Positions 1 through 11,047 are shown, counted from the first letter of the stretch. The stretch is 64,000 nt of DNA from Ciborinia camelliae (GCA_025890175.1 JANPYM010000004.1:1619134-1683133), one strand, 5' to 3'. Numbers and translations are program-made. Notes: a model not told the origin generated them from the sequence alone.

Positions 1-798
1 AGCCAATTGTAACAAATGCGAATGTACCAACGTACTTGGTAGAGATGTCGCAGCTGAGAGCAAATCCAGTCAAAAGGAGCCACTTCCACCACTTTCTCGA
101 AAATGGGATATGTCGGAGTTTATAGAACTTGATGTAGCAGAGGAGACTGCATGCCATCGCAAGAACAAGAGTGGCATCCAACAAGATCAAACGGGTTTGA
201 CCAATATGCGCATTGTCAAATAGTACCAATGAAGCGGAGAGAACGCAAGCAGGTAAAGTATAACCGGATTCCCACATGATAGCGAAGACAGTTGGAACAG
301 TCAACGCTCCCAGAAGAGCGGGCATAGAGCGGAAAGCCACATATGGCACCTTATTATCGATGTATGAGTCCCCAATGTTTTCGAAATGGAAATGTCCATC
401 GTATCCAACAAACCAACCCATCAAAGCAAAAAGAAGCTTTCCGAACGGAGGATGGACATCGAAAAAGTAGGTTCGTTCGAGATAATATGAGGCAAACTAT
501 TGAACAGCGTGTCAGGCAAGCAATAACTTTCGAGGAGAATTATGAAGTAAATTACCTTGCCGAAATGGACTTCGTCAAACACCACCTCATTAGGATGGCT
601 GATTCCCCAGAATCTTGTGACGAATGCCAGAATTGTGATAATCACTAATGCGATCCTATAATCCCATTCTGGTCCAGTTTTGGTGGTCTGTAAGTCTTTT
701 ACTAGAGCATCGAGCTCTGGATGAGGATCTGCAACAGCAGAGGTGTCTTTTCCTTGAGGTGGAGCTGAACCACCTTTTCGTTTGCGAACAGCAGACAT
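1..798 (-). CDS. PMT4: Protein O-mannosyltransferase Pmt4, N-terminal part (runs off the window)
   Basis: This is an ER membrane enzyme that transfers mannose from dolichyl-phosphate mannose to Ser/Thr of secretory and membrane proteins. Exon 1 is 556-798 (81 codons). A 59-nt intron (497-555, GTAATT...AATAG) follows, and exon 2 continues past position 1, so about 246 N-terminal residues are visible. The first transmembrane segment lies near residues 47-63. After it comes the conserved luminal segment EVVFDEVHFGKFASYYLER, which spans the splice junction and carries the catalytic-type Asp-Glu pair, then HPPFGKLL. The FASYYLER variant and a GYDG-type loop point to the PMT4 subfamily rather than PMT1 or PMT2. 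The gene is head to head with the RidA gene. The 3' two thirds, with the MIR domains, lies outside the window. Family assignment is secure; the subfamily is from remembered motifs. Confidence 0.93.
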
Positions 799-1699
799 AT
801 TCGAAGCTGTTGAAGTGTGAAGCCTTGTATAAGGAAATCTAAGGGACGGAACCCAAGGTTAATTATAGATCTGTGCGAGGGGCAAGGGGCGAGGGGCGAA
901 TGCGGAAGCCAGCTATGATGGTAGGATGAATTGAAAGAAAACTTACAAGAGTGCTTCAGCAGCAACGTTTTCTAGAGAATGTAAGGAGATAGAAGAGCAT
1001 TGATCTCAAATGAGACCAGACCAGCAGAAATGTATTGTTGTCTTTTTTGGATCGGTAGGTTTTTATAAGGAACCCCCTTGACAAAAGTAATGAGATGGGA
1101 TAAGATTACTCCAAGTCTAATATAAATTTGAGCCGCGTAAGAATCAATAGGACACTTTGTTAAGAATCTCGCCTGTTTCGACCGACGCTTTGAGCATTCA
1201 TTGGAACATTTGGGAGCATTTGGAACATTCAACCATACTCGTTGGAACGATACTCGTATGTATGATCGGCTCAAGGGGGAAGGGAAAAGGTTATAAATAA
1301 TAAGAAAAAAATAGATGTTATTTGAAACATAAATTTTATATATTATATATCATATATCATATAGACTCTGTGAAGTAATTAAATCGTTTTGTATGACTAT
1401 CCAAATCTACCTACACACACCAATTTTCCAATAATGCAATCTTGCAATCTCTAGAGACTACCTACCTACCTACCTACCTACTTACCACATAGAGACCTTC
1501 TCGACCAAGTCCACCTGCAATCAAATGAGACCTGTGGACTTGGGTCGTGATTCTAAAATTAGCCTGATCACGTGAAGATAAGAGCTCCTGCGTCGCTACC
1601 GCAATATTTTCGAGGAGTCAAGAAGGAATCTATCCATCTATCTTTCTATTGGTCAATATCGTATCACAAGTATCCTCCAGAAGAGACGTTCTCAAGAAA
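799..1699. other. Intergenic region between divergent PMT4 and RidA genes
   Basis: This 900-bp shared upstream region contains no coding sequence I can support. It holds AT-rich DNA (1300-1380) and a short CTAC tetranucleotide run at about 1459-1482. Promoter elements for both flanking genes are presumably here, but no specific site can be defended. Confidence 0.6.
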
Positions 1700-2452
1700 A
1701 TGGCGTTCAGATACAGATCCTCTGCCACCAGCCTCATCAGTCGTTCCTCACTGACTCTGACTACAAGCCGCCAGAGAATTTGGGCAGCTTCAAAACCATG
1801 GCCATTGGCAATTCCGGCTACAAGAATGCATTTCAACAATTCGCCCACTCTGCCCAAATCGCCATTTACAAATATGCTTCCTGGTGATTGGACCTGTTCG
1901 AGTTGTGGTTATCATAATTTTGCATCAAAAAAGACATGCAGATGTGGTCAGGACAAAAGCACTGTTGTAGCGTTCAATAGTGAGAAACTCCCAGCTCGTA
2001 AGTCCCCCTGAATTGATTTCTCAAAATTATCTAACTAACTTTTCCATAGCATCTGGGCCATATGTAAGTCCACGCCATTCGAAATAGAGGTAAAGATTTA
2101 TCCCATGCTAATCAATGTTTCGCGTCAACAGTCCCACGTTGTGCGAACACATTTCGCTATCTTTGTTTCCGGTCAACTTCCAGAAGACGTTAATGGAAAT
2201 CTTGTAGATGGAACAATGCGTGAAAAGACAGCAGCAGTTCTCGACAATCTTGCAGGGGCTCTCCTTGTTGCCAACTCTTCTCTCGATAAGATTGTCAAGG
2301 TCCAAATCTTCTTAACAGACATGAAAGATTTTGCCGAGATGAACAAAGAGTATGAAAAATGGATCACGCACAAGCCAGCAAGAAGTTGTGTGGCCGTCAA
2401 GGAGTTGCCGAAAGGTGTGAATATTGAGATTGAATGCATCGCCCTGCCCTGA
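1700..2452 (+). CDS. RidA/YjgF/UK114 family protein with mitochondrial-type leader and RanBP2-like zinc finger
   Basis: RidA enzymes deaminate reactive enamine/imine intermediates; the yeast mitochondrial member is Mmf1. Exons are 1700-1997, 2050-2063 (only 14 nt) and 2132-2452, giving 210 residues. Residues 1-45 are rich in Arg/Ser and lack acidic residues, like a mitochondrial presequence. Residues 62-83 form a RanBP2-type zinc finger (W64, C66, C69, N73, C80, C82). Residues 98-210 are the RidA domain: PSGPYSHVV at the N-terminal edge, SGQLPED, and the KPARSCV motif with the substrate-binding Arg at 188. The last zinc knuckle is C-x1-C, not the usual C-x2-C. A second in-frame ATG just before the finger (codon 59) could give a leaderless form. 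Ordinary Mmf1-type proteins have no finger, so the fusion is the odd point. Splice sites GTAAGT...CATAG and GTAAGT...AACAG are good. Confidence 0.85.
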
Positions 2453-3757
2453 GAGATGAGACTGCTTATTGCACGGCGGAAATACGCCCTATCATATTGT
2501 ACAAGATAGCCAATGTTTTATCTCGTTCTGTGTCATCTTGTTGTGGTTATCAAGCGCTGGATTTTAAAGGGTCAGATGAACGGAAGAGTGAGGAGTTATT
2601 ATCGGATGATGGTAGTGGGCTTTTCTATACATCTAGGGGGGGTGAAGGGGGCGAAGGTAAAACTGAGGTATGCATAGGTTTATTCATCGATCCAAGCGTC
2701 CCAAAGTTGTAGTCGCGAAACCTTGAAGTTAAGGCTCCGAGGAAATCAGATGAAGGATTTAGTGTTTTGTCAGTTTTGTTACATGGTTGATACAATATAT
2801 ATGTTAGTGAAGAAAGATATGAGTGAGACGAGTGTAGATTGGCATCTTTCACTCGTCTGATTTGCTGCAAGTTTGTCTCTCATATATTGAATGAAAGCCT
2901 GGGTCGGAGTTACCTTTCTACTAACAGGTTCGAAGAACAAGCTGCTCTGCACAATTCATCCGGGACTTCCCTCCCGTTGACCTTCGAACCAACATATAAA
3001 TGACAGACAAATGACGACAATGCCCCAAAACCACACTGACAATCTCCAAATCACTTTCAAACCATCAACTATATCTTTCTTTAAGTGGGAGTATTTCTTC
3101 ACTTGGCTATTGGATACGTGGCATGGCATCTCAGAGAATCCACGCACTCCCCTTCTCAACTCCCGTTCAAGCGAACGTGGATAAATGAGATGCAAATCAC
3201 GAGTCCATCAACATCATCATTTCACGGCCCGTCATTTCCTAGTATCAATATCAAAATCTGACATCTGAACCCCAGATAGATGGTTTAAATGATAATCTGG
3301 GGAATCGTAGAATGATTTGGGTGGGTTTATTTAAATGTTTAAATCATTTTGAATATTTAATTGACAAATTATTACCCGCGATCAACATGGAAATGAGCTT
3401 GCTAGGTAGATGGAAACTATTTTTTTGGAAAATCCAAAAAAATCCCAATTTCTCTTTTTGGAAAATCTAAAAAATAAAAATTCATAATATCTTGAAATTC
3501 AAATTTCAAGTTAAGAATATTGATTTGTTGAAATGGCTGGGCATATTTGGAGAGTATTGCCGGGGGTGGTTTGATGTTTGACATTCACTTTCTATCAAAA
3601 TTGATGTTTCCCTTCAGAGTTCTTTTGTTACTTTATGACTTACTATTCATTTTCTTTTTTCCTTATAGATTTACTATCCGATTGTTGAAAAAGTATAAGA
3701 AGGTCTTACATCTTGCTCTAAGATACAACAATAGCCCAACACAGAATGTGCTCCAAG
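2453..3757. other. Intergenic region upstream of the GH45 endoglucanase
   Basis: About 1.3 kb has no supported gene. Small ORFs on the minus strand (about 80 codons near 2625-2870 and 2956-3195) show no recognisable domain and look random. The part nearest the GH45 gene is AT-rich, with a 13-nt direct repeat (TTTTTGGAAAATC near 3422 and 3457) and a near-perfect palindrome at 3491-3510. It presumably contains the endoglucanase promoter. Confidence 0.5.
3491..3510. repeat. 20-bp near-perfect palindrome upstream of the GH45 gene
   Basis: CTTGAAATT and AATTTCAAG are perfect 9-nt inverted arms around a CA centre, about 250 bp before the endoglucanase start codon. It could be a dimeric transcription-factor site or chance in AT-rich DNA. 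No known factor is assigned. Confidence 0.4.
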
Positions 3758-4962
3758 ATGAGAATAACCTCTCTTCTATCTTTACTCCTCCCTCTCCTCC
3801 TCCCCACTCTCACTCAAGCCCAAGCCTCTGGAAGTGGCACAACAACCCGGTACTGGGACTGTTGCAAAGCCTCCTGTGCTTGGAATGGCAAAGCGACTCT
3901 AGCCAGCGGTTCCAATCCCGTCACCTCCTGCGACATCTCCAACAATCCGCTCTCCAACTACAACGCCGTCTCGTACTGTGCCTCTTCATCTGGCACCGCT
4001 TACATGTGTGATTCGCAAACTCCGTGGGCCGTCTCAAGTACACTGAGTTATGGATTCGCAGCAACGAGTATTGCGGGTGGAACCGAGGCGAGTTGGTGTT
4101 GTGCTTGTTATCAATTGACGTTTACGAGTGGACCCGTCGCTGGTAAACAGATGATTGTCCAAGCGACGAATACGGGAGGTGATTTGGGAAGTAACCAATT
4201 CGATCTCGCTGTACGTATCACAATTCATATCTCATTCTTTCCTTCCACCCCATCTCATCCCATCCCAAAAATGCGAATGTTCAACTAAGCCTCTGGCTAT
4301 AGATCCCAGGCGGTGGTTTCGGTATTTTCAACGCCTGCACAAACCAATACCCTTCCATACCGGCAGGTTCCTGGGGAGCCCAATACGGCGGCATCTCTTC
4401 CCGCGACCAATGTGCATCTCTACCCGGCGGACTCCAAGCCGGCTGTTATTGGCGATTCGACTGGTTCCTCAACGCCGACAACCCCAGCGTCTCCTTCACA
4501 CAAGTCGCGTGTCCCGCGGCCCTCACTGCAAAAACAGGCTGTGTACGCGCTAATGATGCTATTGATGAGTCGCCCACGGGTCCAAGTGTATTGCCGACCT
4601 GGGCGAGCTCAACTGGCGTTTCTACGCCTACAACTTCGAGTACGAGTACGAGTGCTGCCGGTGCAGGAACAACAACAGCGAGTACTACGAGTAGTGCAGC
4701 GGGTGCTGGGTCGGGAACGCCGGTAGCGCGTTATGGGCAGTGTGGGGGGGCTGCATACATGGGGTCTACGGTTGTGAGTTGATTTTTTTTACCGTCTTGT
4801 GCATTAACACAAATAGAAAATTACATTATTAAAATACTCATCTCTGCTTGCCATGTCCTTTTTACAAGATAGCAGCTTACTAACACAAACCCCCTTGGGA
4901 AATAGTGCGCATCGCCATACACATGTTCATACCAAAATGCCTATTACTCTCAATGCTTGTAA
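3758..4962 (+). CDS. Secreted GH45 endoglucanase with C-terminal CBM1 cellulose-binding domain
   Basis: This is an inverting endo-beta-1,4-glucanase that cuts amorphous cellulose outside the cell. Exons are 3758-4210, 4303-4773 and 4906-4962, giving 326 residues. Residues 1-22 are a signal peptide ending near TQAQA. The catalytic domain starts with [12 protein letters not shown], whose Asp34 matches the general base. [11 protein letters not shown] at 141-150 contains Asp142 and Asp149, matching the conserved acid residues of Humicola [12 protein letters not shown] and CYWRFDWF follow. A Ser/Thr-rich linker precedes a CBM1 ([19 protein letters not shown]). An intron splits the CBM1, so exon 3 encodes only its last 18 residues. 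The start at 3758 leaves the best signal peptide. The 3' third (from 4656) is repeated after the N gap at 6471-6777. Its sequence suggests plant cell-wall degradation. Confidence 0.95.
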
Positions 4963-6172
4963 AAATTATCAGTGTCCGAGTCTGCTGGACAGAAAGGAAA
5001 GGAAAGGATGGAAAAGAGGAGATATGTATGTATCAATGAAGGACTGGCCGGCTGGCTGGTTAGAAGCTAGGATATCAACATTGTTACTTACAATCTATTC
5101 TACACAAATAACAAGACTCTTCTTTCTATTCTCTGCTTATATCTATCATGAGCGAAGGGGAATATTTACTGGTGATGTATCTTATTCTCAGGTTTCTTTA
5201 CGTATTAGGTTTAAGAGTGGATGATTTTTTATGTATTCTATTATTCACTTTGACACACCATACCATACCTCCCCCTTCTCCCCCTTCCCCCCTTCTCCCC
5301 CTCACATCGTACAACTTACCTTGACTCCTTACCTTCTCACTTCCTTACTTCCCTATCATACAATCATACCATCATTATAGTATATCCTACCCTATCCTAC
5401 CCTATCCTATCTAATTTACTTCCTCCACCCATTCTTTTATCCAGGCATTGATCCCTTTAAATCTCCAAATTCATCTCATACCATCCCATCTCATCTCACC
5501 CCACCCCACCCCATCCCATCAACCATCAACCCATACAAATACAAACCAAACACCCAAAAGAATACAAGCAATCACCTCATCTCATCTCACCTCACCTCAC
5601 CTCATCTCATCTCATCTGATCTCACAACAAGACACCACACCACATATCACATATCACATTTAAACTGGTACCTACCTACCTAATGAAGTACCTACCCCAT
5701 GTATTCAAGTATAATAAAAAACAAATTCAATTTGAACCCAACCTCGGACTGAAACAGTATACATAGTTTTTTCCCTCCCAAATGATTGATGAATTAATTA
5801 AATAATAGATAAGTAATTAAAGTAAATATTAAAGAGAATTAGATACTATTTAAAGGGCCTTTTGAAACAGACTTTGATATCTATTCGATTAAGAGGATTA
5901 AAGCTGCTTTGAAGACAAAAGGGAAAAAAAGAAACCTATCAATCAAGAACAATATTTAATTTGCATATTAACCATTCATAATATCGTCTAGCAAACTAAT
6001 ATATCTCATCTTTCCCATGGATTCCCGAACTCAAAACCCACAGCCCTATGTCCATCCATTTACCATATCACCGAATAATCAGACGCTCTTTTTCGGATAT
6101 TCGCAGAACACAAACCACCCCATATGGATCAAAATGACACAAAGCTCAAAATGTCATATGCCGACTAGTAAT
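4963..6172. other. Intergenic DNA between GH45 and alpha-tubulin (first copy)
   Basis: No gene is supported here. Pyrimidine-rich simple sequence dominates: CCCTT runs near 5270-5300, CCTAT repeats near 5390-5410, and CTCAT/CTCAC pentamers near 5570-5625. It is the convergent 3' region of two genes, and the same DNA recurs at 6778-7986. Short ORFs such as 5448-5663 are translations of the pentamer repeat. Confidence 0.7.
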
Positions 6173-6460
6173 TTAATACTCAGCCTCACCCTCTTCAGCC
6201 TCGAAGCTGTCAGCAGCAACCTCTTCGTAATCCTTCTCCAATGCGGCCAAATCTTCTCTTGCTTCACTGAACTCTCCTTCTTCCATACCCTCACCAACAT
6301 ACCAATGCACGAAAGCACGCTTGCTGTACATGAGATCGAATTTGTGATCCAATCTAGACCAGGCCTCGGCGATAGCGGTAGTGTTGGACAACATACTGAC
6401 GGAACGATCGACTGAGGCGAGGGCACCATCACCGGGTGCGGTGGATGGGACGGACATAGG
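6173..6460 (-). pseudogene. Truncated duplicate of the alpha-tubulin 3' end (likely assembly artefact)
   Basis: The last 95 codons of alpha-tubulin, including [18 protein letters not shown] and the terminal EAEY, are repeated here and end exactly at the N gap. The sequence matches the complete gene at 7987-8274. It should not be counted as a gene; it is the end of an unmerged contig. Confidence 0.9.
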
Positions 6461-6470
6461 NNNNNNNNNN
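6461..6470. other. Assembly gap of ten N
   Basis: Ten undetermined bases separate the two copies of the 1.8-kb repeat. A run of exactly ten is typical of a placeholder gap of unknown size. Confidence 0.99.
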
Positions 6471-6777
6471 TGCCGGTGCAGGAACAACAACAGCGAGTAC
6501 TACGAGTAGTGCAGCGGGTGCTGGGTCGGGAACGCCGGTAGCGCGTTATGGGCAGTGTGGGGGGGCTGCATACATGGGGTCTACGGTTGTGAGTTGATTT
6601 TTTTTACCGTCTTGTGCATTAACACAAATAGAAAATTACATTATTAAAATACTCATCTCTGCTTGCCATGTCCTTTTTACAAGATAGCAGCTTACTAACA
6701 CAAACCCCCTTGGGAAATAGTGCGCATCGCCATACACATGTTCATACCAAAATGCCTATTACTCTCAATGCTTGTAA
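6471..6777 (+). pseudogene. Truncated duplicate of the GH45 3' end (likely assembly artefact)
   Basis: This repeats 4656-4962: the end of the Ser/Thr linker, the start of the CBM1, the intron, and the last exon to the stop codon. It has no signal peptide or catalytic domain and begins exactly at the N gap. It is read as the overlapping start of the next contig, not as a second gene. Confidence 0.9.
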
Positions 6778-8274
6778 AAATTATCAGTGTCCGAGTCTGC
6801 TGGACAGAAAGGAAAGGAAAGGATGGAAAAGAGGAGATATGTATGTATCAATGAAGGACTGGCCGGCTGGCTGGTTAGAAGCTAGGATATCAACATTGTT
6901 ACTTACAATCTATTCTACACAAATAACAAGACTCTTCTTTCTATTCTCTGCTTATATCTATCATGAGCGAAGGGGAATATTTACTGGTGATGTATCTTAT
7001 TCTCAGGTTTCTTTACGTATTAGGTTTAAGAGTGGATGATTTTTTATGTATTCTATTATTCACTTTGACACACCATACCATACCTCCCCCTTCTCCCCCT
7101 TCCCCCTTCTCCCCCTCACATCGTACAACTTACCTTGACTCCTTACCTTCTCACTTCCTTACTTCCCTATCATACAATCATACCATCATTATAGTATATC
7201 CTACCCTATCCTACCCTATCCTATCTAATTTACTTCCTCCACCCATTCTTTTATCCAGGCATTGATCCCTTTAAATCTCCAAATTCATCTCATACCATCC
7301 CATCTCATCTCACCCCACCCCACCCCATCCCATCAACCATCAACCCATACAAATACAAACCAAACACCCAAAAGAATACAAGCAATCACCTCATCTCATC
7401 TCACCTCACCTCACCTCATCTCATCTCATCTGATCTCACAACAAGACACCACACCACATATCACATATCACATTTAAACTGGTACCTACCTACCTAATGA
7501 AGTACCTACCCCATGTATTCAAGTATAATAAAAAACAAATTCAATTTGAACCCAACCTCGGACTGAAACAGTATACATAGTTTTTTCCCTCCCAAATGAT
7601 TGATGAATTAATTAAATAATAGATAAGTAATTAAAGTAAATATTAAAGAGAATTAGATACTATTTAAAGGGCCTTTTGAAACAGACTTTGATATCTATTC
7701 GATTAAGAGGATTAAAGCTGCTTTGAAGACAAAAGGGAAAAAAAGAAACCTATCAATCAAGAACAATATTTAATTTGCATATTAACCATTCATAATATCG
7801 TCTAGCAAACTAATATATCTCATCTTTCCCATGGATTCCCGAACTCAAAACCCACAGCCCTATGTCCATCCATTTACCATATCACCGAATAATCAGACGC
7901 TCTTTTTCGGATATTCGCAGAACACAAACCACCCCATATGGATCAAAATGACACAAAGCTCAAAATGTCATATGCCGACTAGTAATTTAATACTCAGCCT
8001 CACCCTCTTCAGCCTCGAAGCTGTCAGCAGCAACCTCTTCGTAATCCTTCTCCAATGCGGCCAAATCTTCTCTTGCTTCACTGAACTCTCCTTCTTCCAT
8101 ACCCTCACCAACATACCAATGCACGAAAGCACGCTTGCTGTACATGAGATCGAATTTGTGATCCAATCTAGACCAGGCCTCGGCGATAGCGGTAGTGTTG
8201 GACAACATACTGACGGAACGATCGACTGAGGCGAGGGCACCATCACCGGGTGCGGTGGATGGGACGGACATAGG
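6471..8274. repeat. Second copy of the 1.8-kb direct repeat
   Basis: This matches 4656-6460 with an offset of 1815, dropping to 1814 after one homopolymer difference near 7100. It carries the same simple-sequence intergenic DNA (6778-7986) and runs into the intact alpha-tubulin gene. Confidence 0.93.
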
Positions 8275-9655
8275 CTTTTGGTAGTTGATGCCGAGCTTGA
8301 AACCAGTTGGACACCATTCGACGAGGTTGAAAGATGTCTTGGCCTTAAGAGAGGCGACAGCGGCGTTGCAGTCACGGGGAACGACATCACCACGGTAAAG
8401 AAGGGCAACAGCCATGTATTTTCCATTGCGGGGATCGCAGACAACCATTTGGTTGTTTGGCTCAAAGCATCTATATAAAGTCAGCATGAAATATTAATTC
8501 TAAACAGGGAAACCTACTGGAGGGTCAATTCTTGAGTTTTGAAGCTCTCGTGGGAACTTCTAGCAGCAGAAATGACTGGCGCGTAACTGATCAATGGGTA
8601 ATGAATTCTTGGGTAAGGAACCAAGTTGGTCTGGAACTCATTGAGATCGACGTTCAAAGCACCATCGAAACGAAGCGACGAGGTAATGGAGCTGACAACT
8701 TGAGCAATCAATCTGTTGAGATGCTCGAAAGAAGGACGAGGGATGTCCAAGTTGCGGCGGCAGATATCGTAGACAGCCTCGTTATCAACCAAGAAGGTAC
8801 AGTCTGAGTTCTCGATAGTGCTGTGGGTGCTGAGAACAGCGTTATATGGCTCGACAACGGCGGTAGAAACTCTTGGAGCTGGGTAAACTGCGAATTCAAG
8901 CTTGGATTTCTTGCCGTAGTCGGTGGAGAGACGCTCAAGCAAGAGAGATCCGAAACCCGAACCGGTTCCACCACCGAAAGAGTGGAAGATCAAGAAACCT
9001 TGAAGAGAAGAGCAGTTATCCTGGTGGCAGAAAATTAGTAATGCCCATTACAAACACATACGATTTTCCCTTACCAGAACGCGACGGATCTTGTCCAAAG
9101 TACCATCCAAGATCTCCTTTCCAATTGTGTAGTGACCACGAGCGTAGTTGTTGGCAGCATCCTCCTTTCCACTGATCAAAAGCTCGGGGTGGAAGAGGGA
9201 TCTGTAATCACCAGTTCGGATCTCGTCGATTGGAGATGGGTCGAGATCGACGAAGAGGGATCGGGGTACGTATTTACCATTACCGGTTTCCGTAAAGACA
9301 GTATCGAGTTCACCGGATTCGTGGACGGCCTTTGCTTCGGGGTCAGGACGACCATCTTGTAAGAGACCATGCTCAAGAAGGTACCTAAAGCTAATCAGTA
9401 CACATTCTAATATACGCGATGGATCAAATCAAAACTTACAACTCCCAAGCACTGTTACCAAGCTGAGTACCAGCTTGACCGATATGGAGGTGAAGAATCT
9501 ACAACGAACGAATTGTCAATTATCAATCATTGCGATGCGAATATAATGAATGAATGGATGAACGGAGGTGAAATACTCCATAAATGAAGTGGTAAACTGG
9601 TGAAGTGGTGTCAACAGTAGGAATTGTATTGTTTATTTACCTCTCCGCGAGTCAT
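7987..9655 (-). CDS. tubB: Alpha-tubulin, tubB-like
   Basis: This alpha subunit of the microtubule heterodimer binds GTP at the non-exchangeable site. Exons, in order of translation, are 9641-9655 (15 nt), 9440-9498, 9075-9384, 8518-9020 and 7987-8470, joined by introns of 142, 55, 54 and 47 nt; the protein is 456 residues. [10 protein letters not shown] opens the nucleotide-binding fold. The tubulin signature GGGTGSGFG lies near residue 143, the [14 protein letters not shown] block follows, and [18 protein letters not shown] marks the alpha-specific C-terminal region. It ends in an acidic tail with a C-terminal Tyr. The start [15 protein letters not shown] and the loop around residues 35-50 differ from the common fungal alpha-tubulin and resemble the A. 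nidulans tubB class as I remember it. A main alpha-tubulin gene is therefore expected elsewhere. The class call is less sure than the family. Confidence 0.95.
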
Positions 9656-11047
9656 CTTGAATTATCCTTTTTCGAAGTGTGTGGGAGAAGGGGAAGGAAG
9701 GGAAGGTGGAAGAGAGAAATGAAATGAAATGAATTGAGATGAATTGAAATGAATTGAGGTCGACGATGAGCTATGGCAAAAAGATGATTGTTCCCTTCGC
9801 GATCTCAGCAATTCTGGCTGGGTTTATTTGGTGAAAGAGTGGATTGCTGGCAACAATTCAAATTCGACGAATTCCTCTTGTTGATTTTGAGTGTTGTGGG
9901 GCCCGCATGGTGGCAGATAGCGCGGCGGTGTAGAATTTCAGGGGTTAAAACCTTAGAAATTTGGCGTCCAAGGTTCAACGGTAGGTAGGTTACGTTGGTA
10001 GGAGACGGGAGTCACGCTAGACCCGATTGGTTTATTTACACTTTACACTTTTTTGATCGAGATCACGTGAAATGTTAAATGTAAATTATGTAATGTAACA
10101 TTCAAACCTTATGAGTTCTTATGGGGAATACCCAGATAGTATCTGTAGCTGGAGGTACAGTAGCTTTGAAAAGAAATCATTTATTACAGGAAAGACTCTA
10201 AAATACAACATCTATATACATATCATACCATATAATATATACATCAATAGGTATTGAACTTGATTTATTTGCTTCCCCTTGCCCTTGCCCTTGCCCTAAC
10301 TTATAAAGTTAACATTCTACTCTATTATATAGATATATACTCCTATCAATATATACTCCCTCCTCCCTACTCCTATACATTCAACATTTTAATACATCAG
10401 AACCATAAACCATATACTGTGCCGCAATGTATATTTCAATCCAATCCAATACTTCAATCCAATCCGAATCAGTACATCTATCTAATATTACATTCGTAAC
10501 CTAATCTTATAAAGCTTTTGATCGCCCTATTATTAAACAGATTTGTTCTTATAACTTGGGTAAGCCAATAATTACTACTAGGTAGATAATTTGGTAAATG
10601 ATCTCCGGTTCCAGAGCTCAGACTATATTGGAGAGGACGTCTGGCTGGCTGTCTGTTCGAACATTGAAAAGAAAGATAGATTACGAGTTTTAACAAACAC
10701 AACTACAGTTACTTTACTACAAGTCAACATTATTCCAAATTTATCTCATTAAACTTGAAGAACACAAGCATGCGCTGAGCCCATTTCCGTAATTTATTAT
10801 TATACATCGAAGGGAGAAAGCAAAAAAATGGCCAGGAAAAGAAGTGAAAGCTTTAGGTGCAAAGCAAACATCTCCTGCACAAATTGTGCTTTAACGCCAA
10901 AAGAAGAATTTTGAAAACAATCCCGCACTGCTTATTCTTACTGCCAATTTTGCCCATTATCCTCCCTCAAATTGCCATAGCACTTGTTTTGCCATAAGTA
11001 TATCGACTGTAAATTTCTCCGAACCACTCCAAACCTTGCACTTCAAC
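9656..11047. other. Intergenic region between tubB and ARS2
   Basis: About 1.4 kb. Near the tubulin start there are GAAATGAATT-type repeats (9716-9760). Further along lie a GTAGGTAGGT motif at about 9981, CCCTTGC hexamer repeats at 10274-10297 and AT-rich DNA. It contains the tubulin promoter and the ARS2 3' UTR. No ORF with recognisable features was found. Confidence 0.6.

Larger units (their letters stand above)
4656..6460. repeat. First copy of a 1.8-kb direct repeat ending at the N gap
   Basis: This 1805-nt stretch is repeated at 6471-8274. The only difference I found is one base in a C homopolymer near 5288 (six versus five C). It contains the GH45 3' end, the intergenic DNA and the last 288 nt of the tubulin gene, and it stops abruptly at the run of N. 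The near identity and the gap position fit two overlapping contig ends that were scaffolded without merging. Confidence 0.93.

Noticed and set aside
2956..3195. 79-codon minus-strand ORF with one hydrophobic segment
   Set aside because: No homology, no splice context and no neighbour support; the composition looks random.
5448..5663. Ser/His/Pro-rich ORF (and its copy at 7262-7477)
   Set aside because: It is a translation of CTCAT/CTCAC simple repeats.
4656..8274. True tandem duplication of GH45 and alpha-tubulin ends
   Set aside because: Both truncated copies end exactly at the 10-N gap and are almost identical, so an assembly overlap explains them better than biology.
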